Part shown: positions 11,996-21,359 of the stretch, piece after piece
How positions within the stretch are numbered: position 1 is the first letter of the stretch
How the letters are laid out: each line of letters starts with the position of its first letter
Assembly: GCA_023053575.1 (NCBI GenBank)
Contig: JAKZAP010000017.1
Span: 5,525,501 to 5,589,500, forward strand
Reading direction: 5' to 3'
From: Branchinecta lynchi
Taxonomy: Eukaryota > Arthropoda > Branchiopoda > Anostraca > Branchinectidae
DNA length: 64,000 nucleotides
Made by a program: the position numbers and the translations under genes
The notes under the pieces: generated by a model
Databases searched by the model: none
Seen by the model: the letters and a program-made list of their open reading frames with translations, nothing else
What the model was told of the DNA's origin: nothing

Positions 11996-12622
11996 TTTTG
12001 GGATCCCAAAACGTAAGTGGAGGGATACCTATGACATCGCAAAAGTTGTCCGTATGTCCGTCCGTCCGTCTGTTAACACGATAACTCTCGAAGGGGTTGA
12101 GATATTTTGTTCAAATTTGGAACGATGTCTCTTTTCGTCAAAGTACAGGTCAAGCTCGAAGATGGGCTCTGTAGCTCTATATTTAAGGGTAGGGGAGGGG
12201 TTTTACATTAAGGGGCAAAACAAATATTTTGTAAAAGCTCCTAAGATAGTTGATTTAGGGGTAAGGAGACATGCTGAATCCGAATATGAAAATTATTTTC
12301 TTGCCGGACAAGTAGTTCACCCGGAATTCGGCAAAAAACCTTACACAAAGTTTGTCCACCAATTTTCGGCTATAGCAGTCCCTACCCCTTGATTCTCAAA
12401 CTAGTATAGCTCTGCCGCGTTGTTTATTCTATGGACGTGGGAGAGATCTAGTAGTTCACCTGGAATCCGGACGGCGAAAACTGTACACAAAATCTGTCGA
12501 CCAATTTTCGGCTATAGCAGTCCCTACCCCTTTATTCTCCAACTAGTATAGCTCTGCAGCGTGGATGACGACATTCTACTGTTTATTCTATGGACGTGGG
12601 AGAGATCTAGTTTAATCAAAGG
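11996..12622 (-). mobile_element. Family A element, partial copy A1
   Basis: Opens with TTTTTGGGATCCCAAAACG, then GTAAGTGGAGGGATACC, a (CCGT)n run, and the ATAACTCTCGAAGG box that is shared by every family A copy. It then holds two direct copies of a segment containing TTCGGCTATAGCAGTCC (about 12,362 and 12,507). The far AAGACC end is missing. No credible protein is encoded. Confidence 0.7.
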
Positions 12623-12690
12623 TCGAAGGGGAATGTTCAAACGAGGCGAGGATGTTGTTGAATGAGGATTCACTGGTAAATTACAGGTCT

Positions 12691-12715
12691 CAAATCAAAT
12701 CAAATCAAATCAAAT
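12691..12715 (-). repeat. (ATTTG)5 tail of minus-strand LINE fragment
   Basis: Plus strand reads five CAAAT units. On the minus strand they follow the LINE fragment that ends at 12,843 and form its 3' tail. Confidence 0.75.
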
Positions 12716-12842
12716 CATTTAATGTAAACAAGATACAGTCTCTCATAGGCATAGCCCAAATATGGTATCTTTTAGTCAAACAGTTAATACAAGAAAGATT
12801 TGTCAACGAGAAAAACAAAAAGAATAGGATAAAACGCACAAG

Positions 12843-13252
12843 TTACGAATTGTTAAAAGTACGAACAAAACTCGGCACAAAGCTTCGAGAATAACGCTGT
12901 GACCTGGAGTAAACCGGTGTCAGTTTTGGAACTTTCGCAGCCGCCTCTCTGGGGAGTCGGGATCTGAGGGGGACAAAGGGAGGCGGGAGGAAGTTCTTGT
13001 AGATGGGGTGGAGGAGGAGGGTTGAGCCAAATTTTAGGCACAGTTTCTCTCGACGGACAAAAAGGGGGTTAAGTTTGTATTCTTTTAGATAAAAAGAGTA
13101 AGGCAGTGGGGAACCTCCGTAGATGATTTGTAGAGACCTCTTCTGAACCCGTTCAATTTTATCACTTTCTTCTTTTGTAAGAGCGAAATGCCAAACAGGA
13201 CATGCATATTCTACTAGTGGGCGGATAACATGCAGAAAATTAATTTTAGTTT
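12843..13252 (-). pseudogene. 5'-truncated LINE, RT C-terminal region (no start codon)
   Basis: An open minus-strand frame without a start codon runs from about 13,252 to TAA at 12,843-12,845. It reads VIRPLVEYACPVWHFAL, then DKIERVQKRSLQII, then KLNPLFVRREKLCLKFG, and ends SFVPSFVRTFNNS. It aligns along its whole length with the C-terminal parts of the copies at 7.2-7.8 kb and 10.9-11.4 kb. The reading frame is unbroken over about 136 codons, so this fragment is relatively young although severely 5'-truncated. Its 3' UTR and (ATTTG)5 tail follow to 12,691. Confidence 0.8.
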
Positions 13253-13271
13253 ATCCTTCGGAACCCGGAAT

Positions 13272-13362
13272 TTCTTTAGAGTCTTCAGCATTTTTTCGTA
13301 GTTCGTAGATGGGTCTTTAGGGTCTTCAGCATTTTTTCGTAGTTCGTAGATGGGTCCTTTAG
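13272..13362. repeat. Short direct duplication (~46 bp)
   Basis: The segment containing GTCTTCAGCATTTTTTCG and AGTTCGTAGATGGGT occurs twice back to back, between the LINE fragment and family A copy A2. Confidence 0.7.
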
Positions 13363-13379
13363 GCCTATCTTTAGAGGCA

Positions 13380-13738
13380 GAGGAGGGGTTTCGAATTTAC
13401 TGTAAAAATATGTATGTTTTATAGGCTAATAAGATATTCACTGAGGGGGTAAGGAGGTCCGCTGAATCCATATCTGAACTTAGTTTTCTTACTGGACAAA
13501 TGGTTCATCACGAATTAGGCTGAAACTGGAAATTTGGTTGAAGCTTAGAGTTGTTTCTGAAATTGATTAGAGATTTGGTATCGGGGCAAGGAGACATGCT
13601 GAATCTATTTTTGAACTTTATCTTAACAGTAAAAATATTCAAGAAATCTGATGCGGACCGAATATGAAGGCATGACCCAACTATTTGATTCAAATGTTAA
13701 ATTTTTGGGATCCCATCAACACCTTTGGATTTGTTTTG
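13380..13738 (-). mobile_element. Family A element, partial copy A2, next to a splice donor
   Basis: Contains the GCTGAATC-type internal unit and ends with TTTTTGGGATCCCATC followed by a diverged form of the CCTTTGGTCTTGTT terminus. The terminus lies about 13 bp from the exon 2 donor of the receptor gene, inside the intron. Confidence 0.75.
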
Positions 13739-13751
13739 TTTAAGAACCTAC

Positions 13752-13966
13752 CATTTTCTGGGGGTGCGTAGACCAGGAAGAGTTGAACGACACAAAAGGG
13801 CGCCCAGCAGGCGATGAAGCAGAGGACGACCACGAAGGACATCTTGATTGTCTTCACCTTTGCTCGAGTGATTCTGTTGCTGTTGGAACGGCGGAGTAAC
13901 ATTGGGCGCATCGTAAGGCTTTTATCGTCGGGCGAGTTGCGCAGAGTCCAACGCCTAGTCACGGTT
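13752..13966 (-). CDS. Vasopressin/oxytocin-type receptor, exon 2 (ICL3 + TM6)
   Basis: This internal exon encodes residues 247-318 of the same product as exon 1. The acceptor is CTTCTAG just upstream of 13,966. Its first base completes the two-base codon left by exon 1 (GG+A, glycine). The donor is ATG|GTAGGT at 13,752/13,751, leaving phase 1. The exon carries a basic third intracellular loop (RRSNSNRITRAKVKTIKM, about 272-289) and TM6 with the CWAPF motif (C300, W301, P303). CWAPF and the preceding RAKxKT-KM box are typical of vasopressin/oxytocin receptors. Family genes commonly have an intron just after TM6, as here. The TM7 exon (NPxxY region) should lie further along the minus strand (below 13,752) but was not found in the window. 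A family A repeat starts within about 13 bp of the donor. Confidence 0.9.
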
Positions 13967-14312
13967 CTAGAAGTTGAAAGGAAAGAATGTAAACAATCTC
14001 GTCTAGAGCAGGGGACATGCTGGACACGAACAAAAACTTTTCAGACATATTATAATCGGGCGTAATAAGAAAGAACCGTGTAATCTTGTTTGTTTTCGTA
14101 GGAATCGGAAAATTGTGCGCCACTCTATCAATGGAAAGAATAATTACCACCCTGATAATTCAATTGAGAGCCACCAAGCGGATCATTTACTATTTGTCCC
14201 TCAATAACCAGGACATTCATCCAGTCTTATTGAAAAGCCAGCTAAGATGTGTCTTTTATCGTATTCCTTTCTGCCAGAAAAAAAGGGGAACCTCCGTGAC
14301 GATGATATTAAT

Positions 14313-14440
14313 TAAATAAATATTCCTTCAGCCCAAGCTGACTGTGAATCATATTTGATAGTGCAAAACGGATACTTCAGCTGAATTTTATTGGAGCTAT
14401 ATTTCGGCCCTTCTTGCCAATGGTCCTCTTCAGGCTCAAA
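14313..14440 (+). repeat. Family B MITE-like repeat
   Basis: Has the block order GCCCAAGCTGAC, GCAAAACGGATAC, TCAGCTGAATTTTATT, GAGCTATATTTCGGCCC, then TTGCCAATGGTCCTC. The same order occurs inverted at 22,935-23,035 and with a foldback partner at 25,494-25,785. Confidence 0.65.
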
Positions 14441-15000
14441 ACTGCTCAAGTTAGGAAAACGAATGCATCACAAGAATTCTGGGAACACCCTCCAACTCGC
14501 ACCACAGAGCCCCGATACGACCTGGTTTTGTGAATTACCTTCAAACTCCATCCCAATCCCTAGAGATTTCACGAGATTTCCGGTGCCTCCCTCCAATCCC
14601 CTCTCCACAAGTATTGGATCCGATCAGGACTTGAAATGTAACACCTGAGACAATATCGCTTTCCGCTTGCCAAGATTCCGATCATCCGTCCAAAACTTCT
14701 GTAGGCCACTAGATTCCGGGCTCCTCATCCGTGAACTCCCCCCCCCCTCCCCCCATGATGCTTGGATCGGGGAAACGACTATTCGGTCTGTTTGGGTCCC
14801 CAATGCGCCTCCTAAGTTTCAGTGTCCTAGCACTCCAGGAAGTACCGAATTCGTCGGATCACAAGAATTCCGGACCCCCCCCCCCCCAACTCCCCAAAGT
14901 TCGAGAATCCTGTCCGGTTATGTCAATGATGAATCTAGGACTAGTGCTTGTTCTCCTCACCAAGTTTCATCCCAAAAAGGCTCAGTCTTTTTTTATTGTT
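14441..15000 (+). repeat. Family D repeat copy
   Basis: Shares the blocks CACCAAGTTTCATCCC, TTCCGGGCTCC, GGGGAAACGACTATT and CCTAGCACTCCAGGAAGTACC with 28.06-28.42, 53.96-54.64 and 56.64-57.98 kb. It is C-rich with poly-C runs and non-coding. It lies in the receptor intron. Confidence 0.65.
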
Positions 15001-15620
15001 CAATGATAATTTTTCAAACATAAGGAAAAGCAACTCTGCCGTTTCTGCTTTGAGGTAAATAAGCACGGAGTACGTACCCTGTTAAGACTGGAAAGTAACA
15101 AACTTTTCCCCAAACTTCCCCAGAGAACCATCACTATCACCGGCTTGAAAATCCAGGCGCAAATTGTGGTACCTCGTTTTTGTGGGCAATTATTTTGCCA
15201 CCCCCCCCCCCCCCTCCTCCCTTCCCCAACTTTGCCGATATAATTAGGGAGCATTATTTTTTTTCTTCGTACGAATCGAAGTTCTGATCTATTGATCAGT
15301 CCGAAGTCTATGACGCATCGAAGGGAGATACCGTAGCGAGTAATAGTATTCAGACTTAGTTTCAGCGAAGCGAACCAAATGCACGTTAATATCGCCAGAA
15401 TATGATCCCAAGAGCCTCAAATTTCTGCGATTTCTAAGCTTTTTGGCCAATTTCAAAGCAACCATATTCGGGAAAATGATTTTTTTTTTCTTTTATGGAC
15501 ACTAGATCGTCTTATAAAAGCAAACTTGAAGTTGGTTTTCGCATTGATGTTATTGTCGAGCACGTGATGTATTTTTTTTTCTTCTCAGATTTTAACCAAT
15601 TCCCTGTTCTAAGTGAATAA

Positions 15621-16354
15621 ACAAGACCAAAGGTTTCGATGGGATCCCAAAAATTCAATATCTAATCCAGACAACTGGGTCTTGTCTTAGCCAGATCCAG
15701 TCATCGCCAGACTCCTTGAAGATCTTTACAATTAAAATTCAGAAACAGATTAAGGCCAAATAGCTAATAGTCTGAGAAGACCATTTCAGATATGGATTCA
15801 GCATGTGTGTTTACCCCTATAAGTCACGTCTGTTTTGACGAAGACTTCCTGCCACTTCTACCAATATCCCGGTTCGGCCGAACTCCAAAACTACTTGTCC
15901 GGCGAAAAAAGAAAGCTGAAAAACGAACTCAGGGTATCTTCTTTCTCCAATATAGAACACCAAATCAACTTCAAATAAAAATTTAACTTATAACAAATTT
16001 ACTGACTCCAGCCGGATTCTGGTCGAACTATATTATTATAGAGGCGAAAGCCTTATTATTGCAATTATATTATTATTATTATATGTCCGGGTAAAATATG
16101 ATTGTCACACACGGATTCAGCATCTCTTCTTACCCCTTGATCGGTTATCTAATCAACTAGAAATAAAACTTTAACTTCTAACAGTTTTCCGGTTTTGGCC
16201 GGATTCCGGCCGAACTACATGTTTCATAAAAATATCTCATTTCCTTCGAGAGTTATCGTGCTTACAGACGGACGGACAGACGGACGGACGAACAGACGGA
16301 CATGTTTTGCGATGTCATAGGTATCCCTCCACTTACGTTTTGGGATCCCAAAAA
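15621..16354 (+). mobile_element. Family A element, complete-looking copy A3
   Basis: Has both ends: ACAAGACCAAAGGTTTCGAT + GGGATCCC at the left, and CAGACGGACGG, GATGTCATAGGTATCCC and ACTTACGTTTTGGGATCCC at the right. The middle holds two or three internal units containing TCCGG and GATTCAGCAT. No transposase is present, so it would be non-autonomous. Confidence 0.8.
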
Positions 16355-16614
16355 CCGATGAAATCTACGTCATGGAAAAATGGAAATCAAGAAATCTGCT
16401 ACGGTACCGGTTTTAACTGTAAAAACCTGTCAAATAAAAACACAGATTTGGTCAAAGACAGAAATCTCCGGGTTTTTCTTTGGAAGTAAAAAAGAGCAGC
16501 TTTTGCGACCAAATATCACAGGTTTCTTTAGAGAAAAGTGGTATCACTACCAACGACCAGTGATAGTCACACCTCTATTTTCGGAGCCAATAGACACATC
16601 AAGGAAAGACCGGG

Positions 16615-17020
16615 GACCAGAATCCGGCTGGAGTCAGTAAATTTGTTATAAGTTAAATTTTTATTTGAAGTTGATTTGGTGTTCTATGTTGGAGAAAGAA
16701 GATACCCTGAGTTCGTTTTTCAGCTTTCTTTTTTCGCCGGACAAGTAGTTTTGGAGTTCGGTCGGAGCCGAGATATTGGTAGAAGTGGCAGGAAGTCTTC
16801 GTCAAAACAGACGTGACTTATAGGGGTAAACACACATGCTGAATCCATATCTGAAATGGTCTTCTCAGATTATTAGCTATTTGGTCTTAATCTGTTTCTG
16901 AATTTTAATTGTAAAGATGTTCAAAGAGTCTGGCGATGACTGGATCTGGCTAAGACAAGACCCAGTTGTCTGGATTAGATATTGAATTTTTGGGATTCCA
17001 TCGAAACCTTTGGTCTTGTT
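16615..17020 (-). mobile_element. Family A half-copy A4 in the right arm
   Basis: The inverted duplicate of the left half of A3, ending with the CCTTTGGTCTTGTT terminus. It lacks the other end because the duplication breakpoint cuts through the element. Confidence 0.8.
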
Positions 17021-17601
17021 TATTCACTTAGAACCGGGAATTGGTTAAAATCTGAGAAAAAAAAAATACATCACGTGCCCGACAATAACATCAATGCGAA
17101 AACCAACTTCAAGTTTGCTTTTATAAGACGATCTAGTGTCCATAAAAGAAAAAAAAATCATTTTCCCGAATATGGTTGCTTTGAAATTGGCCAAAAAGCT
17201 TAGAAATCGCAGAAATTTGAGGCTCTTGGGATCATATTCTGGCGTTATTAACGTGCATTTGGTTCGCTTCGCTGAAACTAAGTCTGAATACTATTACTCG
17301 CTACGGTATCTCCCTTCGATGCGTCATAGACTTCGGACTGATCAATAGATCAGAACTTCGATTCGTACGAAGAAAAAAAATAATGCTCCCTAATTATATC
17401 GGCAAAGTTGGAGAAGGGAGGAGGGGGGGGGGGGGGTGGCAAAATAGGTGCCCACAAAAACGAGGTACCACAGTTTGCGCCTGGATTTTCAAGCCGGTGA
17501 TAGTGATGGTTCTCTGGGGAAGTTTGGGAAAAAGTTTGTTACTTTCCAGTCTTAACAGGGTACGTACTCCGTACTTGCAAGTGGCCAATCAGGTATAGCT
17601 A

Positions 17602-17752
17602 CACTGTAAAAAAAAATCATGCAGTATTCGCTACTAAGATTTATCTTGTCTCCAAAAAGATAACCATATCTCTAAATGGGGTTAATCTTATAGTCCGAGT
17701 AGCAAATACTTCAGGTAACTTTAATCCTTACTCGGAGAAACTTTTTACTGTG
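17602..17752. mobile_element. MITE with CACTGTAAAAA terminal inverted repeats and TA duplication
   Basis: A 151-bp element bounded by CACTGTAAAAA and TTTTTACTGTG, flanked on both sides by TA. Inside, the repeats extend imperfectly (AGTATTCGCTACT against AGTAGCAAATACT). A TA target with this end sequence suggests a Tc1/mariner- or PIF-type parent. It carries no coding capacity. Confidence 0.75.
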
Positions 17753-17772
17753 TAGTGCTGTGACACTGGATA

Positions 17773-18600
17773 GTCATCAGGGTTAAAAACAAACGCTTGG
17801 ACTAAAGGGCGTAGAAAACTATCAACGAGTTTAAACGCCGTATTTAAGCCTGAGCTTCATATTTTGTTTCGGACAAACCCACCTTCGAATTTGATCTGTG
17901 GTCAAGACGGGAGGAAATTTTTGGCATCAAAAGTTAACCACTTTACGACTGTTTAAGAGCTGATTGGTACTTAAAATCGACAAATGTGCAATTATTAATT
18001 ATTCTTTTATGTTTCATTATACTCACAGAAGGTATTTGAGTCCTGGCGTTGCGGAAATCTATAACAATAATAAGCGGTGAGCAAATTGGGCCAGACAGTC
18101 TGGAACATGAAAAAAGTGAACGTTTGTGCAGTTATTCCTTGACTGTGACAACTGTGGAACGGACAGTGGATTTGATTACCATCAGGGTAAACCATCTTTA
18201 AAGCAGAAATGTAACCTGATTTTTTTCTGTAATTTCCTTCTTAATAACAAGCGCTGTAACCAGCCCGGCTATTTTCAATCCTTCTTTCACAGTTGTCTTC
18301 ACGCTTTCGCTACGCTTAGCCAAGTCTAGTCCTGCCGTCGAGAGTATTTCCACAATTAATCCCCGCCTCTTGTGTCGTGTGTGATGGTTTCGTCGTAGGC
18401 ACGGATTAGTCGGATTGTACAGACTGATCAGAGATATTCATCAAGACTGCATGTAATCAGTAGTGCGCTTTCACAGTGAAGAGACATTGCGAGGGAATTT
18501 AAACTTGAGTTTAGACTAGAATGTTGAAACTGGAATTCCAGGAATTCTACCTGGAATATAGTAACTTTGTGCCCATGGATGAGACATATGAACGAGAAAC
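17773..18600. other. Intronic sequence, nothing recognised
   Basis: Part of the receptor intron. Only short motif-free frames (18,007-18,329) are present, and no repeat could be matched. Confidence 0.5.
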
Positions 18601-18635
18601 TCAACATTGAATCTTTAATGATATGATCAACTTAC

Positions 18636-19375
18636 CCGACGTCTTTATCCGTGCTGTCATCTCCCGAAACACTCCTGCTTCCCTCAGCACTGTACTTCCA
18701 TATCTTATATGAGATCATAACATAACACCAAGTTATCACCAATAATGGCAATATAAATACCATCACACTAAACCACGTAACATACGCTCTAGCCCCCCAA
18801 GGTAGTTCAAACACGACCCAGCAGTCCGTTACGCCTGGGGATACCTCTGTCTGTTTGAACAGGAAGGGCTGCGGGATTGTTAATAGAGCGGCCAGGACGT
18901 ATGACGTGCAGACGAGCGCTCGGGCGATTTTCATGGAGCTCCACTGCACTTGCTCGAAGCAGCAAATTGCGCGGTATCGGTCAACGGCCATTGCGACGAG
19001 AATGTACGTTGAGAGATAGAGCGGCATCACTTGTCCAAACTTGACGGCGCGACACAGCATGTCCCCGCCAAGAAAGCGATAAGTTATGTCCCAGATGAAC
19101 TGAGGGAGAATATTAAACAGTGCAACCAAAAGGTCTGCGAGACTCAGATGAAACATAAAGAAATACATTCTGGACCGCCGGTTTTTGTGCCGAAGCGTGA
19201 CAAGCATAAACAAGTTCCCGACAAGGGCAAGGAGAAGTATTGTTCCGAGAATTGTAATTTCAGCTATGGCAAGATGTTCGTTTCTTCCGGAAGATTCTGT
19301 TGTGTTCTCTGTTCTTCGAAGCGTATCGTTCTTATATGTGATATTCAGCCGCATGTCTTCTGATGAGTGTTCCAT
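18636..19375 (-). CDS. Vasopressin/oxytocin-type GPCR, exon 1 (N-terminus to TM5)
   Basis: Encodes residues 1-246 of a class A neuropeptide receptor. The N-terminus has three N-glycosylation sequons (N11, N16, N24). TM1 has N54 (GNxxxL). TM2 has D81 and then the family signature ILPQFIWDITYRF (89-101). C108 pairs with C185 (DCW in ECL2). VKFGQV has K112 and Q115, positions that contact ligand in vertebrate receptors. DRY is 132-134, PWGARAYVTW 192-201 and TM5 P210. The ECL2 string DCWxxFxxPWGxRAYVTW is diagnostic of the vasopressin/oxytocin/inotocin family. The exon ends in phase 2 at the donor GTAAGT (18,635). TTTTTAG|GAGCCACAATGG before the start could be the acceptor of a 5' UTR intron. 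Oddities: TM4 has Y159 where the family has its near-invariant W, and ICL2 reads CCFEQ instead of the usual C(H/K)PL. The product would sit in the plasma membrane and couple to G proteins. Ligand is inferred. Confidence 0.93.
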
Positions 19376-19382
19376 TGTGGCT

Positions 19383-19395
19383 CCTAAAAATGAAA
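19383..19395 (-). promoter_or_regulatory. Probable splice acceptor of a 5' UTR intron
   Basis: On the minus strand a short pyrimidine-rich tract and TTTTTAG precede GAGCCACA-ATG. The exon would begin at 19,383, eight bases before the start codon. If used, the promoter and first exon lie above 19.4 kb, where nothing could be identified. Confidence 0.5.
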
Positions 19396-19767
19396 GTTCT
19401 TAAAGCACCTATGACGCTCCTGTTATTACTTTTAGCGAACTTTACTTGTCATTTAGGCTTTCGGCTCGTGAAAGAACCTAGCTTATTGAACAACCAATTT
19501 CTCAGTTAACCACCTAGAGGGGTCACGGTCACTCTGAAAACTGTCTTGGACTTTTCAGAAGCGTTCGGTCAGTGCTAATTGACACTACTAGGCTAAGTTG
19601 TGAGACTAGCAGCTAGTCGAAACGTTGAATTTTTTGTTTCCTGTTAAAAAACTTAAACTGAAAAAGTTAATGCATGTTAATTACTTAGAGATACCTGTAC
19701 TTGGCCGGGTTTGGTCGGGTTGAAAATTGCGATTGCAATTCGTAGTAGTACCAAAAATATGCAAAAA

Positions 19768-19920
19768 CAAGAACTTTTGGGACTGAAAATACACAACGGG
19801 AACGATGGGGTGGAAATAAAGAACGAATGGGTATAGCTACCGGCTTTTTTATTATTCAAAATCCCCAGGAACGTTTGGGACTGAAATCACACAACGGGAG
19901 TTGAGATAAAGAATGAACTA
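19768..19920. repeat. Diverged direct duplication
   Basis: Two segments (about 19,768-19,835 and 19,868-19,920) share TTTGGGACTGAAA-T-ACACAACGGGA and GATAAAGAA-GAA. They abut the foldback MITE that starts at 19,921. The rest of 19.4-19.77 kb shows no gene. Confidence 0.55.
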
Positions 19921-20275
19921 CACTGTCAGAAGTTTCATAACAGATAACACGAGGATGTGCCGTTTCAACAAATACTGGGTAACGGATAACACTTCGGATG
20001 CTATCGGTTTTCAAAATGTTATGCATAATAAGCGTTACCATCAGGAAGAAACGAAAAAACGCCAACAAGTATCTTCTCAGTTTTCCGACATCATGACGAT
20101 CAGGAATAAAGTCAGTAGATATTTTTTTGGCTCTTCCTAACAAAGCTTTTCATGAATAGCATTTCATGCATAATGTTTTTAAACTCAACAGATAACATCC
20201 GAAGTGTTATCTGTTACGCATTATCTGTTGAAACCGCCCATCCTCGTGTTCTTTGTTATGAAACTTCTGACAGTG
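19921..20275. mobile_element. Foldback MITE, ~80-bp terminal inverted repeats
   Basis: The left end CACTGTCAGAAGTTTCATAA is mirrored at the right end (TTATGAAACTTCTGACAGTG). The complementarity continues inward for about 80 bases through ACACGAGGATG, TTTCAACA and AACACTTCGGATG. The total is 355 bp. TA precedes the left end but the right flank is TG, so the target duplication is not clean. The small frames inside are not genes. Confidence 0.8.
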
Positions 20276-20444
20276 TGCCGTAGTTACTGACACGAGTGAT
20301 TTAAACGGTTCGTATCAGTAAACTATGACCATTAATTATTTCTTCTCATCTCCCATTAAACATTTACATGCTCTAAATTCTCGGTCAAATTCTATTCTTC
20401 CCAGAATCGCAGTTTGTCTTTTTTAGTGATAGCCAAAATATTTG

Positions 20445-20515
20445 GGCTTGATCAGGATCGAACCTTCGACTGCTGCACCAAATTTAATAATTTAACCAAG
20501 GAGCCGGCTCTTTAT
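20445..20515 (-). repeat. tRNA-like sequence with a perfect pol III B box
   Basis: The minus strand contains GAAGGTTCGATCCTG, an exact match to the GGTTCGATCC core of a B box. An A-box-like CTTGGTTAAATTATT lies about 25-30 bases upstream. A convincing cloverleaf could not be drawn, so this is more likely a tRNA-derived SINE remnant or tRNA pseudogene than a working tRNA. Confidence 0.4.
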
Positions 20516-20689
20516 GTGATTTAGAAAAATAACTTTAAAAGTTTTATTATGTCCTGGAACATTTACATTTAGTTTGTTTTGGGACGTATTTTAGATAGGG
20601 GTTTGAAATATGGTAGTAGTAAGACAAATTGGGGAAAGGAAGAAAGATGAATTTCAGAACTGAGGTCAGTTCTTTTTGAAAGAAGGGAG

Positions 20690-20745
20690 GTGTAACCAAG
20701 GTGTACTTTCACCAAGGAGCCGGCTACACCTTGGTTCTTTCAGTT
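20690..20745. repeat. Short hairpin around GTGTAACCAAGG / CCTTGGTT
   Basis: The segment reads AACCAAGGTGTA, then CACCAAGGAGCCGGC, then TACACCTTGGTT, so its outer parts are complementary. GGAGCCGGCT also occurs at the tRNA-like sequence about 200 bp upstream. Confidence 0.5.
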
Positions 20746-21359
20746 GATCAGCCAGCGAATATTCAGGATTCTGGTGATGATTAATTTCAGTCCTTCGGGT
20801 TCGAAAGGGAGAACTGGGAAAAAGTTAATTCAGTATGTTTGGAGTCAGACCTGTCGATGTTTGTTTCTGAGAGGATGTAAATAAGTGCTACTGTATATAT
20901 ATATTTTGACATTATTTTTAAATTTAAATACATATCTACGTTATTCTAGAACTGATTAACGAGGTAGATACTGGCTTAAGTTAAAGAAAGAGTTTTTGGA
21001 TGGAATGTACTTTGTACAGATAAGTATAGCTCTCACCACTCAGGAAGCCCGTACAGAGTAGCACTACGTAAAAGATTAACGGCGCATAACAGTTAACAAA
21101 GATAAACGTTACATAACAATAACCAGAAACAAGCAACGTCCTCAGCCCCATCAAAATCCTAATACGCACTTAAAACATGATGTATTCTCTTAACCTCTAC
21201 GTTGTGTCCGGAAAGACGAGCGGCAAGATTTATCTTATCTAGGGATCCTAAACGTAATGACGGTTATGACTTCGTAAAGTTTGCCCGTCCATCTGCTATA
21301 GTCGCAACTCTCACAATTGAGGCGCTTCGTTCAAAATTGGTCCGAGGTATTCTTTGGTC

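Larger units (their letters stand above)
15065..17572. repeat. Long inverted repeat: two ~0.96-kb arms around a 590-bp spacer
   Basis: Left arm 15,065-16,024 and right arm 16,615-17,572 are reverse complements. The outer ends read ACGGAGTACGTACCC / GGGTACGTACTCCGT and the inner ends CCGGATTCTGGTC / GACCAGAATCCGG. The match continues through GATCTATTGATCAG and the CACGTGATGTA region. By eye the arms differ by only a few substitutions and homopolymer lengths. The left arm contains the first half of family A copy A3, so the structure arose by inverted duplication after that insertion. It sits in the receptor intron; a transcript could fold into a long hairpin. Confidence 0.9.
13967..18635 (-). 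other. Intron between receptor exons 1 and 2
   Basis: Bounded by the donor GTAAGT at 18,635 and the acceptor CTTCTAG at 13,967. The phases of the two exons match (2, then 1 base to complete the codon). The intron is filled with a long inverted duplication, family A, B and D repeats and a CACTG-type MITE. The short open frames inside it (for example 13,814-14,319) are not supported as genes. Confidence 0.8.

Noticed and set aside
14667..15254. Proline-rich frames around poly-C/poly-G runs
   Set aside because: The proline and glycine stretches come from homopolymer runs within family D and the inverted repeat.
15065..17572. Long inverted repeat as transposon TIRs
   Set aside because: The outer ends show no target duplication or known TIR motif, and one arm contains half of an unrelated element; local inverted duplication fits better.
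19031..19403. Plus-strand frames of 110 and 72 codons
   Set aside because: Antisense shadows of receptor exon 1.
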